Numbered from the stretch's first letter, positions 9,390 through 20,300 are shown. The stretch is 57,000 bases of DNA from Pirellula staleyi DSM 6068 (GCA_945870455.1 CAMBSL010000002.1:1-57000), one strand, 5' to 3'. A program made the numbers and translations. Notes: generated by a model not told the origin, from the letters alone.

Positions 9390-10247
9390 ATGGCAAGAAT
9401 GACCCAGGTTCCCATCTTTTTGGCGATTGCGATTACGCTTTTGGGCAACACTTGCTCGCGGGCACAGTTGGATAGCTTGGAGGTAACTCCCGACGTCGTT
9501 TACGGTCACAAGGATGGCATGGCATTGACCTTTGATGTTTTTCAACCAAAGGAAAAAGCGAACGGAGTTGGAGTTCTTTTTATGGTGAGTGGCGGTTGGG
9601 TTTCGACGTGGACTGAGCCGAAACAGATTGCTCCAATGTTTCGAAATCTGTCCGATTCCGGCTACACAGTTTTCGCGGTCAGGCATGGCAGCAGCCCTAG
9701 GTATTTTGTTCCTGAATGCGTTAGCGACGTCCAGCTTGCCCTTAGCTTCATCGCCAAAAACTCGGATAGATGGCAGGTCGATCCGAAACGATTGGGCGTG
9801 TTCGGATTTAGCGCAGGTGGACACCTATCCTTGATGCTTGGAACGGTGGGTGGTTCAAAACAGCAGAACGACTCGATTGCCCGCGTGGCGGCTGTGGTCG
9901 CTGTCTTTCCGCCAACCGATCTAGCTCCTTACGTCGATTTTAAAAGTCCCAGACGCGAGCAATTTCCAGCCCTAAGATTCGAGCCATCGCAAGCGGAGTC
10001 GGTCTCACCACTCATGAAAGTGACTTCAGACGATGCACCCACATTGTTAGTTCACGGAGATCAAGATGAATTGGTTCCGTTGTGGCACAGTGAAAAAATT
10101 AAGGAAGCGTTCGACGGAGTCAAAGTGGATAGTAAATTGGTTGTCATCAAAGGGGCTGCGCACGGATTCGACGCGAACGGGAATCGCTTGCTCGCAAAGG
10201 AAATGGTCGAATGGTTCGACAGCCACTTGGTGAAAGTTCAGAAATAG
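9390..10247 (+). CDS. Secreted alpha/beta-hydrolase (esterase)
   Basis: 285 residues: signal peptide (IFLAIAITLLGNTCSRAQ), then an alpha/beta-hydrolase fold of the BD-FAE/acetyl-esterase type. Nucleophile elbow GFSAGG with Ser141; the acid is probably the Asp of HGDQDELVP and the base the His of GAAHGFDANG near the C-terminus. Expected to cleave ester groups outside the cytoplasm, perhaps on acetylated polysaccharide or on small esters. It starts 294 bp from the divergent ilvB start, so the two presumably have separate promoters in that gap; I see no leader peptide or riboswitch there. An oxidoreductase gene follows 50 bp downstream. Confidence 0.86.
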   Translation: MARMTQVPIFLAIAITLLGNTCSRAQLDSLEVTPDVVYGHKDGMALTFDVFQPKEKANGVGVLFMVSGGWVSTWTEPKQIAPMFRNLSDSGYTVFAVRHGSSPRYFVPECVSDVQLALSFIAKNSDRWQVDPKRLGVFGFSAGGHLSLMLGTVGGSKQQNDSIARVAAVVAVFPPTDLAPYVDFKSPRREQFPALRFEPSQAESVSPLMKVTSDDAPTLLVHGDQDELVPLWHSEKIKEAFDGVKVDSKLVVIKGAAHGFDANGNRLLAKEMVEWFDSHLVKVQK

Positions 10248-10297
10248 AAATAACTTAAATAGGAGACTAATCGCGGAACGCCAACGAACATGATTGC

Positions 10298-11416
10298 ATG
10301 ATGACCCTGAAAGAAACAATGAAAAACATCACTCGACGCGACACGTTGCGATGGATTGGTGCCGGTGTCGCTTATTCATTGGCGAACTCGAAATGCGAAA
10401 AAGGAATGGCTGATTTTGGAGGGGTTAAGCCCAAGATCAAAATCGGCCAGATCGGTGTCGGACACGCACACGCCAATAAACTGGCCGTGTACCGAATGTC
10501 CCCGGACTATGAAGTGGTAGGAATCGTCGAAGCCGATCCGAATCTGCGTCAACAAAGCGAAAATGTTGAGCCCTTTCGAGGACTCACTTGGATGACACAG
10601 GAGCAATTGCTCAATGTTGCGGGACTTCAAGCGGTGTTGGTCGAGACTCGAGTCCGCGATCTACTTAAAAATGCAGAAGCATGTGTCGATGCAGGTAAGC
10701 ATGTCCATATCGACAAGCCGGCGGGAACATCCTTACCGCATTTTCAGCGAGTCCTCGACAAGGCAGCCAAAAAACAGCTTCTCGTACAGATGGGGTACAT
10801 GTATCGCTACAACCCAGCCATCGTATTGCTTCGCGATTTCTTGAAGCGAGGATGGTTGGGGGATGTATTCGAAGTCCACACGGTGATGAGCAAGGTCGTA
10901 ACGCCAGCGAGTCGTCTTGAGTTAGCGGAGTTCCCAGGTGGTATCATGTTCGAACTCGGATGTCATGTTCTCGACTTGGTCATCGGAATTTTGGGGATGC
11001 CCGCCAATGTAACTCCTTTCTCGACGCGAGTTTCGAAATCAGATGATACTCTCAAAGACAATATGCTCAGTGTGCTTGAGTACCCAGGTGCAATTGCAAC
11101 TGTCAAATCCAGCGCCGTGGAAGTGGATGGAGGTGAACGTCGACACTTGACCGTGGCTGGTACCAAAGGGACGTTTCACGTTCAACCGCTCGATAATCCA
11201 GCAGCGATCGTATCCTTCGATGAGCCGCATGACAAGTTCAAGAAAGGCTACCAGAACTTGTCGTTTCCCAAATACACGCGCTATGTCGATGACGCCGCAG
11301 ACATGGCTCGCATCATTCGAGGCGAAAAATTGTCGGACTTTTCGTACGTGCACGACCTGACGGTTCAGAGGACGTTGCTAAAGTCGTGCGGGCTACCCCC
11401 CGAAGCAGTGGGATAG
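10298..11416 (+). CDS. Gfo/Idh/MocA family oxidoreductase, Tat-exported
   Basis: 372 residues. N-terminal Tat-like signal with RRDTLRWIGAG, then an NAD(P)-binding Rossmann start KIGQIGVGHAHANKL and the family's second block containing DKPAGTSLPHF (the EKP-type catalytic lysine motif). The C-terminal domain follows the family pattern. Such secreted planctomycete members are thought to oxidise sugars or sugar derivatives; the substrate is not known. Same strand as the esterase 50 bp upstream. Start is the first of two adjacent ATGs; another ATG at 10319 would put the twin arginine closer to the N-terminus and is equally possible. It ends 12 bp from the convergent purN stop. Confidence 0.85.
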   Translation: MMTLKETMKNITRRDTLRWIGAGVAYSLANSKCEKGMADFGGVKPKIKIGQIGVGHAHANKLAVYRMSPDYEVVGIVEADPNLRQQSENVEPFRGLTWMTQEQLLNVAGLQAVLVETRVRDLLKNAEACVDAGKHVHIDKPAGTSLPHFQRVLDKAAKKQLLVQMGYMYRYNPAIVLLRDFLKRGWLGDVFEVHTVMSKVVTPASRLELAEFPGGIMFELGCHVLDLVIGILGMPANVTPFSTRVSKSDDTLKDNMLSVLEYPGAIATVKSSAVEVDGGERRHLTVAGTKGTFHVQPLDNPAAIVSFDEPHDKFKKGYQNLSFPKYTRYVDDAADMARIIRGEKLSDFSYVHDLTVQRTLLKSCGLPPEAVG

Positions 11417-11428
11417 GCTTCTAGCCTG

Positions 11429-12046
11429 TTATTTTCCTCTGGACAGGCCGGATGCGCTAGATGCCACTCCCGCTATTCGTTTGATCGCGTCTGGCAAGGC
11501 GACACACTCGATTTCAAAGACTCTTTTTTGAAGCGTTTCTGCCGAGTCGTCTTCGCGCACTTCGCATGCTCGTTGCAATATTATCGGCCCATGATCGTAC
11601 TGATTGTCGACATAGTGGACTGTGCAGCCCGTGATCTTGACACCGAAATCGATTGCTGCTCGATGCACCTTTAGTCCATACATCCCTTTTCCGCAAAACG
11701 AGGGAATGAGTGATGGATGAATATTGACAACCCGATTCTCAAAATCATTTGGGATCAAGACGTGATGCAAATAACCGCCCATAACGACAAGCCTTGCACC
11801 CGACTCCCGAATAGGACCAAATACACTTTCCGAATGCTCTTCGGCTGTTTGAATTCGCAGCTTCGGAACAACCAACGTTGGAATCGATGCTTCGGATGCG
11901 AATTGGAGCCCTGTCGCGTCTGGTCTCGAACTGATCACCAAGCGAAACTCCACAGGCAACGTTCCAAGATCTCGACAGCGAATCAGATTTTTTAGTGTTG
12001 TTCCGCCACCGGAAATGAGAACCGCTATGGGGAGTAATTGAGTCAT
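11429..12046 (-). CDS. purN: Phosphoribosylglycinamide formyltransferase
   Basis: 205-residue 10-formyl-THF-dependent transferase of purine synthesis (GAR to FGAR). The nucleotide-binding start VLISGGGTTLKNL, the catalytic NIHPSLIPSF block (Asn108, His110) and the late TVHYVDNQYDHGPII block (catalytic Asp151) are all in place and in order. Length fits the family (about 190-215). ATG start 9 bp after the stop of the upstream tlpA-like gene, so these two are probably cotranscribed. Convergent with the oxidoreductase gene, with only 12 bp between the stops. Confidence 0.93.
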   Translation of the reverse strand: MTQLLPIAVLISGGGTTLKNLIRCRDLGTLPVEFRLVISSRPDATGLQFASEASIPTLVVPKLRIQTAEEHSESVFGPIRESGARLVVMGGYLHHVLIPNDFENRVVNIHPSLIPSFCGKGMYGLKVHRAAIDFGVKITGCTVHYVDNQYDHGPIILQRACEVREDDSAETLQKRVFEIECVALPDAIKRIAGVASSASGLSRGK

Positions 12047-12055
12047 TGCGATTCG

Positions 12056-13195
12056 TTACTTTTTCACTTTCGTGGCTTCCGCCTGCAGTTCTGCCAGGAA
12101 CTCTTGGAAGCTCCCTTGATCGCTCCCATCGGACAGCGTTACGGCTTGCGATTGAGCCTTGATCGCAGCATCAAGATTTCCGATTACAAAATGAAGTCTT
12201 GCAACCGTGTCAAGCATGTTTGCTTTGTCGGCGCCTCGTACACCATCCAAAGCTTTTTCGACCGCAGCGATCGACATTCGTATAATCTCCTTGCTATCGA
12301 ATTTGTCTTCGGTGTATTTCTCAAAGGCACTCCAGGCGACATCCTGGACGAATAGCGGTTCGCTTTCGCAACTTGCAAACAGGTCACTATAAGTCTTTGT
12401 AAGCTGCTTGATATCAGCTTTTGCGAGCAGTTGCATTTCGATCTTCGACTTGTACAACCCGAATTGAAGGCGTTTGTCAGCGACCTTCGCAAGGAAGCCA
12501 TCGATCGCTATGGCAGCTTCTGCGTACTTCTTCTTTCTTGCAAGGCTTCCAACTGTTGTTTGAATCTCCTCCATGAGCTTTTGTTCGGCGATATGTTTTT
12601 CTCGGTCCCATGAATCATCAAGAACAGATTCCAGAATCGCGTCCATCTCCATCGGATGACCAATCCATTCTATTTTGGCGTCTTTGCCAACAATGAACGA
12701 GCAAGGTATACCGTTTTGTTCTGCCGCCAACATATAGTCGACATCGCATGAACCGTCCGGATCGGTTGTCAAACAGTAAGCCTTAGTCAACTCATCAATC
12801 GTCGTTTTTTTTCCAGTCCCATCATCGATTTTATTCTTCAGAAAGTCTTTGACGGTGTCGAGTGGTTCGCTACTGATGCTAACAATTTGAAGCCCCTTGT
12901 CCGCAAACTTGGTTTGCAAGGCAGCCAAATGCGGCATGCTCTGAACACATGGACCGCAAGTCGTTGCCCAAAACTCGACAACGTATACTTTGCCCGCTTG
13001 AAAGGCGGTAACCTTGGGGAATTTTCCGTTCCCATTTTGGACCCAGTGCTCTACGTTGAGTTTTGGAGCGACCGAGCCAACCCCAAGCTTTTCCGAGGCA
13101 ACCGCAGCAAATGGTCGGCTGAGCCAAGATACTGCAACGAACGCGACAAGCGTAACGGGAATCATGGCAGCGACGGTGGAACGTAAAAACGACAT
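12056..13195 (-). CDS. TlpA-like thioredoxin-domain protein with helical C-terminal extension
   Basis: 379 residues from the chosen ATG. N-terminal signal/anchor (VAAMIPVTLVAFVAVSWL), then a TlpA/ResA-type thioredoxin fold with active site CGPC at residues 80-83 preceded by EFWATT, and an IPCSFIVGKDAKIEW block holding the cis-proline region. After ~190 residues comes a helical extension of similar size rich in Lys/Ala, TPR-like, unusual for simple TlpA proteins. Likely a periplasmic thiol-disulfide protein. The ATG at 13195 has GGAG 6 nt upstream; longer in-frame starts (13207, 13264) lack this. It lies about 108 bp downstream of the lptD-like gene and 9 bp before purN. Confidence 0.85.
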   Translation of the reverse strand: MSFLRSTVAAMIPVTLVAFVAVSWLSRPFAAVASEKLGVGSVAPKLNVEHWVQNGNGKFPKVTAFQAGKVYVVEFWATTCGPCVQSMPHLAALQTKFADKGLQIVSISSEPLDTVKDFLKNKIDDGTGKKTTIDELTKAYCLTTDPDGSCDVDYMLAAEQNGIPCSFIVGKDAKIEWIGHPMEMDAILESVLDDSWDREKHIAEQKLMEEIQTTVGSLARKKKYAEAAIAIDGFLAKVADKRLQFGLYKSKIEMQLLAKADIKQLTKTYSDLFASCESEPLFVQDVAWSAFEKYTEDKFDSKEIIRMSIAAVEKALDGVRGADKANMLDTVARLHFVIGNLDAAIKAQSQAVTLSDGSDQGSFQEFLAELQAEATKVKK

Positions 13196-13302
13196 GGAAA
13201 TCTCCATCGAGGAATATAGATGAGCAATTATTGTATTCGATCGGGGCAAATGTTTAACCCCCACAGGTGGCTCGACCTACTTTACTCAAGACAAACCTGG
13301 CT

Positions 13303-16300
13303 TTACTCAAGGCCATACAGACCTGCCGGAGGGATCAACTGTCCGGCGACAGCGCCCAAACCCTTGGTTTGAAAAAATCGAGGTTCAATGCTGAAAGAGT
13401 ACGATGTGTTGTCGCGCCCAGAATCGTACGACGCTCCAACACGTAGGAGGAACGATTCGCCAATGCGAGTGAGACCTATTGTTTGTCCAACGGTACCCGT
13501 AGAACCAAGATCTACCGATGCTCCGCCCATGGCGAGCCATTTCTCATTGAGTCGATAGTTTACCGTAGATGTTAACACAAAGGAACTAACTGGCCCGGAG
13601 AGGCTCGTTGCTCCGAAGTAGACGTCCCCTCGTCCCGGTCTTGAAAGCAAAGTGGCGACGGTTGTGGCCTTGAGTCCTGACTGGAACAAATCGTAATACC
13701 CGTCGCTGAGCAGCGTGACCCGATCACCGATGTGATATCGGAAATCATAGTTGATACCGCCCACTTGTTGGCCAAAGTTGTCGCGATCGGGTTTGGCAAA
13801 GAAAATGGCATCTACGTCAAGTTCGACGACATCGGCAATTCGCTCGCGTCCAGGTACGCCTCGTTTGGTCTGCCACCGCTGATGGATACCAGTACGCGAT
13901 TGAGCTTGATTCATAACGATTTCAGAACCGGAGGCAGAGACATACCGTTGCATCGCTTGCCTCGCCGCATAGTCCGTCGCATCAAATTGAGGTGGAAGCG
14001 CACCCCCGAAAGTATTGTAGACAAGGCGTCGACGGAAGTGTTCCTGAGAATTGTCATCAATCGGATTGTAGAGCGGAAATAAATTCAGGTCTTGCGTTGT
14101 ATCTGCATACAAGAATTCACTTTGAAAGTTAACCTTGTGGGCAAGTCCATTGAGATTGAGAACGCTGCTTTGAACGTCCGGGAACACGCGTACCACCGGC
14201 AAAGACGATCTCAATCCCGCTTGTCCAGTCAATCGCGAGATCTGTTGACCATCGACATCTTCTCCCCATGAACCCGCTTCTCCAGAGATAAACGGCACGA
14301 ACTTGTACAAGCCAGTATCGAACGGCAAACTTAATTCCTGGCGTGTTACCGCCACCAAACCCGACGCGTTTACTTCCCAAGGTTGCAATTGAAATTTGGC
14401 CGCATCCGCAGGGTTAAGTGGAGTGCTTGCAATTTTCTGTTGAGCATAGCCAATGTAGGAGTGTGAATAGTAAGTCAATAAGTCGCCAACCGATTGCCCA
14501 AGCCAATAATGATCCAATCGTGGCAACCACTGGGTCTCCGTGAAAAACGGATTGACGCGAGCTTGTCCCGACAAGTCGAACATCTGCTGATCATGATACT
14601 TTCGTAGACGCAAGGCCGTGGCGTAATCTTTGTGCGTATCCCACTCATTTTCAAAATACTGCTCTAGGAAATTGCGATCGCTGATCAGTCCCACCTCGGC
14701 CCACAATTCCGTGTCGGGCGTTAGATCCTGGCGATGTTGGAATGTGAGTCGTCCTCGCGGGTTACGTTCGGGAAAGAAGTCGATTCGATCGGATCCCAAA
14801 TAGTCGAGCCCGTTATCATAGAGGCCCCATATGTCAAGAAACCCTCTCGCCGGCCCGTGCAACAAATTCGGAACGTTGTAGTTAAAATTCGTGCCGGCCG
14901 CGAATCCACGTTTGCTCAAATAGTCGGTCGAAAAGTTCCATTGTGTACCATCAAGCGCTTCCAGGCCAAATATCTGATAGGCATCCCAATCGACGAAGAC
15001 TTGATTGCCGAAAATCCTATCATTTTTGAATGCGAGTCCGCTCAAATAGAAACTGGATGTATTGATATTGGTGTTGAATACTGGCCAGTACGCAACCGGT
15101 ACGCCTTCAATATATACGAAATTGTTGCGAGCTCTGGCTTGCATACCCGTTTGGTTGCCAAGTTGACCTGCGACGGGCATTCCAAAAATCGAGGTGCGAG
15201 CCTCAGATTTTTTGTCGCTCAACTCGATGCGATCTGATTGCAACCAGTAGCGAGGAACACCAAGGCGACTGCTCGTCAGTGCAGCTCCATAGGCTAAAAA
15301 GCTTTCCCTCGATCTTTGCTGAATGACATCCGCCTTCAGCCGAACAAGCCCTTCGTACTGAGGAGCAGGCGTCAATATTTCCGCGCCCAGGATCATTCCA
15401 TATTCTGCTTGCACGTTGTAGTACATTCGATCGGCGTAGATTCTGCGCTGACCTTGCTGGAAAACTACGTTTCCTTCGATGTACACCTCGACAGGCAAGT
15501 CATCGATTTTCTTGGACATCAATCGCGTCAAATTGGGAGTCCAAATGACAGCTCTGTCCGCTTCGATGAGCACGGTTCCAAGGTCCATAGGGCCCGAACT
15601 GGTTTGGACGGATGCTCCACCAAACATCAGCCGAATGCCACGCGAGATCGTGATCACCGAATCGCCGTTTTCAGGTCTATTTCTGATTTTCAATTCAGGC
15701 TCAATACCGCCGCGTCCGCTAAATGCAAAAGTCCGAGCTCCAATGCTTTGACTACCAGGCGAAACAGGTCCCGACAAGGCAATGGGTGCGACCACAGGCG
15801 CAGGTCCAAATCCACTGGGAACCTGAAACGCTTGAACGGGCTCGGGAGTCGCCAGGGATGGTTTGGGCGGTTGAATGGATTCGAAGAGAGGCAACGAGCC
15901 GGCGTCGAGTACCGTTCCACCTAACTGGGAGTTTCCAATCTCAATGCCTTGGCCTTGTGCATTGTTGGGGATCGCCATTCCACCACGTGGAGGCGATTGA
16001 ACAATAGGGCCCGGCAACGATTCGCCATTTCCAATCGCGGAAAGCCCGGTTATTTGAGACGCAAGGCGGGTGTGTGACGCGTCGTCGGCCGATGTCCATG
16101 CCAAAGCATCGGACACGGGACTTCGCGCATTCCAATTCAGATCCGGTCCAGTTCCAGTCGGTTCAAGCCAAGTGTCCACATGAAAACCAACGTCGAAATG
16201 GCTGAACAGTCTACCCATCCATTGGTCATCCTGAAGCCGTTGTTCATCGGACCATCGCACGTCGCTGTGGCCTACGGTTTGAAGGATGATCTTTTTGGCC

Positions 16301-16770
16301 AACGGTACGCTAGCCTCCCTAGACTCCTTCGCGTCGCTATTTAGCTCTGGCTGAGATCGATCGATCCAAAGGTGAGCCGTCTCACAGGTCGCTGCGAACG
16401 CTCCTTGATAAATGCGGACGCCGCCAGTCAAGGTGACAACCTCGTAAATACCTTGCGTGCGTTTCGTCGCTGAATGCGCAAAAACATCGATCGCAAATTT
16501 TGGATCGGATAGGGGCAAGCCGACTTCTGCTGAGAGGCAGCGTGAGAGTAATGATTCGGGTGATGCGAAGTTTGCAAACAAAACCGCGATCAGTCCAAGC
16601 GCAATCGCCAACGGACCGCCCACGGAGTGAGCAGTTGACGTGGCGTCCGATCGACGCGACCGACTCTTGAACAACGATGGCGTATAAAAAATCGCGTTCA
16701 AAATAACCGGTCGAGACTCTCGGGTTGAATCGGTTAGGGGAGTCCGTTCCACTACCGAGTCGCTCTCCAT
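13303..16770 (-). CDS. LptD-like outer-membrane assembly protein, very large
   Basis: 1155 residues. After a ~50-residue basic N-terminus comes a hydrophobic anchor/signal (PLAIALGLIAVLFANFASP), then beta-rich OstA-like segments (GVRIYQGAFAATCETAHLW; later VEVYIEGNVVFQQGQRRI), a proline-rich linker near residues 270-340, and a long C-terminal region with aromatic alternation and blocks resembling LptD beta-barrels (RGFAAGTNFNYN, FQSEFLYAD, GIHQRWQTKRG). LptD inserts lipopolysaccharide into the outer leaflet; E. coli LptD is about 780 residues, so this form is much larger. The assignment rests on pattern, not on search. Divergent from the small gene at 17025, with about 250 bp of non-coding DNA between them. 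Confidence 0.72.
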   Translation of the reverse strand: MESDSVVERTPLTDSTRESRPVILNAIFYTPSLFKSRSRRSDATSTAHSVGGPLAIALGLIAVLFANFASPESLLSRCLSAEVGLPLSDPKFAIDVFAHSATKRTQGIYEVVTLTGGVRIYQGAFAATCETAHLWIDRSQPELNSDAKESREASVPLAKKIILQTVGHSDVRWSDEQRLQDDQWMGRLFSHFDVGFHVDTWLEPTGTGPDLNWNARSPVSDALAWTSADDASHTRLASQITGLSAIGNGESLPGPIVQSPPRGGMAIPNNAQGQGIEIGNSQLGGTVLDAGSLPLFESIQPPKPSLATPEPVQAFQVPSGFGPAPVVAPIALSGPVSPGSQSIGARTFAFSGRGGIEPELKIRNRPENGDSVITISRGIRLMFGGASVQTSSGPMDLGTVLIEADRAVIWTPNLTRLMSKKIDDLPVEVYIEGNVVFQQGQRRIYADRMYYNVQAEYGMILGAEILTPAPQYEGLVRLKADVIQQRSRESFLAYGAALTSSRLGVPRYWLQSDRIELSDKKSEARTSIFGMPVAGQLGNQTGMQARARNNFVYIEGVPVAYWPVFNTNINTSSFYLSGLAFKNDRIFGNQVFVDWDAYQIFGLEALDGTQWNFSTDYLSKRGFAAGTNFNYNVPNLLHGPARGFLDIWGLYDNGLDYLGSDRIDFFPERNPRGRLTFQHRQDLTPDTELWAEVGLISDRNFLEQYFENEWDTHKDYATALRLRKYHDQQMFDLSGQARVNPFFTETQWLPRLDHYWLGQSVGDLLTYYSHSYIGYAQQKIASTPLNPADAAKFQLQPWEVNASGLVAVTRQELSLPFDTGLYKFVPFISGEAGSWGEDVDGQQISRLTGQAGLRSSLPVVRVFPDVQSSVLNLNGLAHKVNFQSEFLYADTTQDLNLFPLYNPIDDNSQEHFRRRLVYNTFGGALPPQFDATDYAARQAMQRYVSASGSEIVMNQAQSRTGIHQRWQTKRGVPGRERIADVVELDVDAIFFAKPDRDNFGQQVGGINYDFRYHIGDRVTLLSDGYYDLFQSGLKATTVATLLSRPGRGDVYFGATSLSGPVSSFVLTSTVNYRLNEKWLAMGGASVDLGSTGTVGQTIGLTRIGESFLLRVGASYDSGRDNTSYSFSIEPRFFQTKGLGAVAGQLIPPAGLYGLE

Positions 16771-17024
16771 GGGCTTGAGTTAATTGAGGTCTTGAATGCC
16801 GAATGTTCCGTGTCGGAATGCTGGTAAGGCCGTGGAAGTATAGGACTTCAAAAAAATCGTCTCAAGACGAAGGTTTGACTTAAGTCTGCAATTCCAGGGT
16901 GTCGATGCATGGAAACCTCTCAGAAGTTACCGCGTTTTAACATCTTTTCAGCTCCTCATTTGCGCAGACGCACCAGCCAACCCAAATCGCTCAAATTAAC
17001 AGGGTTGCAGCCGAGTAACAAAGC

Positions 17025-17267
17025 ATGTCCAACATAGATTCATTGGCAACACATTTGATCCAACAAGGGCATTGGGCAGAGGCCGTGCACCTTTATCGAG
17101 ACGAGCTTGGGCTATCGATGCAACAAGCGGAACAAATCGTTCTTCAACTTGCGGAAGAGTCCGGGCTCAATTATCCGGGGCGTTTCTTGTCTTGGTTCGC
17201 GCTCGCATTCGCAGGCCTGTCTCTGTTCGGCTTGGCGGGAGTTCTACAGTTTATTATGTCGCGGTAA
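17025..17267 (+). CDS. Small membrane protein with an L7/L12-CTD-like segment
   Basis: 80 residues. The first half, WAEAVHLYRDELGLSMQQAE, resembles the helix-turn-helix pattern found in the C-terminal domain of ribosomal protein L7/L12 and in small stand-alone proteins related to it (consensus A-I-K-L-Y-R, G-L, L-K-E-A-K). The second half is one transmembrane helix (WFALAFAGLSLFGLAGVLQF). The job is unknown; tethering a small protein-interaction domain to the membrane is a guess. ATG start after a GC-poor leader. It is flanked at the 3' end by a 7-bp tandem repeat that begins 3 bp after the stop. Confidence 0.65.
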   Translation: MSNIDSLATHLIQQGHWAEAVHLYRDELGLSMQQAEQIVLQLAEESGLNYPGRFLSWFALAFAGLSLFGLAGVLQFIMSR

Positions 17268-17269
17268 GT

Positions 17270-17296
17270 GAGATTTGAGATTTGAGATTTGAGATT
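17270..17296 (+). repeat. 7-bp tandem repeat after a stop codon
   Basis: The unit gagattt is repeated almost four times, beginning 3 bp after the stop codon of the small membrane protein gene. It lies 18 bp from the convergent stop of the kinase-like gene. One of several short tandem duplications at gene boundaries in this window. Confidence 0.9.
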
Positions 17297-17314
17297 GGTG
17301 ATTGCCCAGGGCAC

Positions 17315-20300
17315 TCACTTCGCCATGAATTCACTTGGCAACGCAACTTTATTCTCCTCCGTCCAGAGCCGAGTCGTTAGCTCGATCTTCTTTTGGATTG
17401 AATTCCCGGCATCGTCGAGTACCACCCATACGACTTTCTGATCAAGCTCGGTGGGCGATTGAACTGTCGTAACAGGATTGGCTCGACGCACTAGATCCGT
17501 GAGAATCGTCCGCAGTGGAACCGCAGCTTGCTTGAATGCGCGAATTTGCTGATTGCGTGTGATCCCCCCTTTTTGAAAGGCCGAACCGTTGATTGCCATT
17601 GAGATGGGTGCGCCGGAAAGCACCGAGTCGGCGACCTCGCCCGCAATCAATTGCAACGCTGTCTCAAGTGACTCTTGTTCAAAAGCAACATTTATCTTGG
17701 AATCAAGTATTTCATCGATCGTTTTGGATTGCGGTTTCACAGCGGGTATGGTTGTCGTCTGCATGGAAGGATTGTTTGTCCCCACCGGAAACTTCATCGC
17801 CATCCAACTTGCGACAGCTAGATTGCTAACGGCATCCGACGGCAAGTAAAAGTTGGCAACAACTTGGCCGTCCTCAATCCCGAATCGCCCGTATTTGTTC
17901 AAGCTGCGGAGCATCTGCGGGTATCGCATCGACAGTGCACGCCAATAAGGATGTGCGGTTGCGTTGAGCATTCCACTCTCTACCTCATCCGGCATCTTCT
18001 CGAGCCTCTGCTTGAGCGATAAAGCGATCTTGCCCGCATCCCGCGTTTCCGATCCAATCATTCGCAACTCCGTATACCAGCGTGGCTCCAACGTTGTCGT
18101 GAGCAACACCGCCTGCATGGTTTCATCGATGCTCGCTTTCAAAAGAGCTTGTCCGGACGGCACAGCGGCAAGCAATTCCCGTGCATCACCGACCAAGAAA
18201 CTTGGAGCAAACAAAAAAGAAATGTCTGCCCGGCTATCGGTGGATAACAATAAAGTTTCGAGCTGGCGTCGGAGCGGCGCTGCGCCTCCGTTCAGCTCAG
18301 ACAGCGTAGCCACCAATTCCTGTGGACCAATCGTTATTCGTTTAATCATGGCTGATGGGTCGGATTGAAGCTCTTCCATGGCGACTGCAACCGCATCCGA
18401 ATCTGCTTCATTGCTCCACAGTCCCTGCTTTCGCGATCCTTTTGAATCCAACAATTGCATTGAGAAGTTCGGCAGTGCTTTGGCGATCGAATCGATGCTC
18501 GTCGTTGCCTTGAGATTAAGGCGAAAGAGAGCCCGCGGAACTCCAGACTGCTTGCTTGGATACAACCCGATCGCAACGGACTCTATTCGGTCGTCACCCA
18601 ACATCGGATAGCTGTCAAATGCTTTTGTTAACGCAGGCTGGGAAGCCAGCCACCATTGACCAAGGTTTGCGAATCCTCCCTGCAGGTGCCACACCTTTCC
18701 AGAAACAAAAACGATTCCTTCAAGGCCGGCAGGCAATAGCTCTAATGAATAGGGTGAGCCCGCTTGCGGCGGCGCCCAAAGCAGTTTCCCATCGTCGGGA
18801 ACGACCGAAAAGTACTCGGCGATCGGATCGAGCGGTTTGGTTCCCTGGGTTGTTGGGTTTCTCCCAATGGACGTGCCACTGGATGTTGGCGATTTTAAGC
18901 CATCACCCGTTTTCTCAGGTATCCCGCTTTTGTCGACGACAACAATCGTTTGTCCCTTGCTTGGAATCGTCGAGCGTCCATTTTGGGTGAGTGCGAAGAT
19001 AAGCACCGCGAAAACAAGACATGCACCGCCAATCATGGACGGTAACAGCCAAACAGGTCGCGACTTTTTCGATTTCTTCTTTTTCGTTGTCTTGGCCCCA
19101 TCTTTTTTGTTCCCGTCTTTTTTGACCCCGCTTTTTTGTGCCGCGGCGGTCTTCTGGATGACCTTGGGTAATGGCCGGGCCTCCTTGGGCGATGGCCGGG
19201 CCGGTTCGGGCAAGGCTTGGGCCCGTTCAGGCAGTGGTTGGGCCCGTTCAGGCAGTGGCTGTGGCACTTCCTGTGGCGAGTCCATAACTGCCTTTGCGGT
19301 CACGTCCGTAACCGGGTCGCAAACCAAAACCGCGACCACCGGCGCATCGTCTTGTTCAGGTTGTGGAACAACGACAGGAACGGAAAGAGCAAATTCGATC
19401 GCCTTGATCAAGTCACTCGCCGTTGCAAATCGCGCTTTTGGATTCTTCGCGAGCAAGTGAGCGAGGCATCGTTGAAGCCTATTCTCCTTTGATTCCGATA
19501 CCAACGATTCAATACTCTCCAGAGCGTGAGCGCGCGCCCATGATTGCGTAGAACCATCAACCTTATCGCCAAAAAGCTTAGTTGCACTAAGGGCTCGGTA
19601 CCACAAACATCCCAACGCATATAAATCGGTTTGAACGGTATGTTTGGCTCCAGGTAGCGTTAGCTCTGGTGCAGATACCGATAGCAACTCCTCATCATTG
19701 TCACCAAAGATCGAAGTTCCTTTGACAACGTAGGGGTTGGAAACCGGAAATAGCGGATCGCGTCGCAAAATATAGGCGCCATCCTCAACATGCCAAACCG
19801 ATTCAGCGCTAATTCGCCCATGCACGAGTCCCGCATCATGCAACTTTTGAAGCCCCGCTGCGACCTGTTCCATCATGACGGCGGTTTCGTTCCAGTTCAT
19901 CGGTTGTTGCAACAACGACGAAGCCAACGATCGGCCCCCTACCGGAGAACAAACCGCCAAGACATAGATGTTGGAAACGCCTGCAAATGACCATTTGTCT
20001 AGCGAAGGATGAGAAACATTGACATGCTTTTCTGCTAAGTTCAGACTGGGTGGGCATTCGCGTTTGTCGGGTTCGCGGAATGACTCTGGGACGAGCAGGT
20101 ACATCCAGTGGTGAACTAACTTTAAATGATTCTTTTCGACAACCTCAAACCAATGCTTGCCGAGTTCCAGTTCTAGCGAACTTTCAAGTCGATAGGGACC
20201 AATCGAAAGCGGGATGGCCAATCCATGAAAAAGGACGTTTGCCTGAAACGAAGTGATGTTACCGATTCGAATCAATTCGGCGACCAAGCTAACCGGATCC

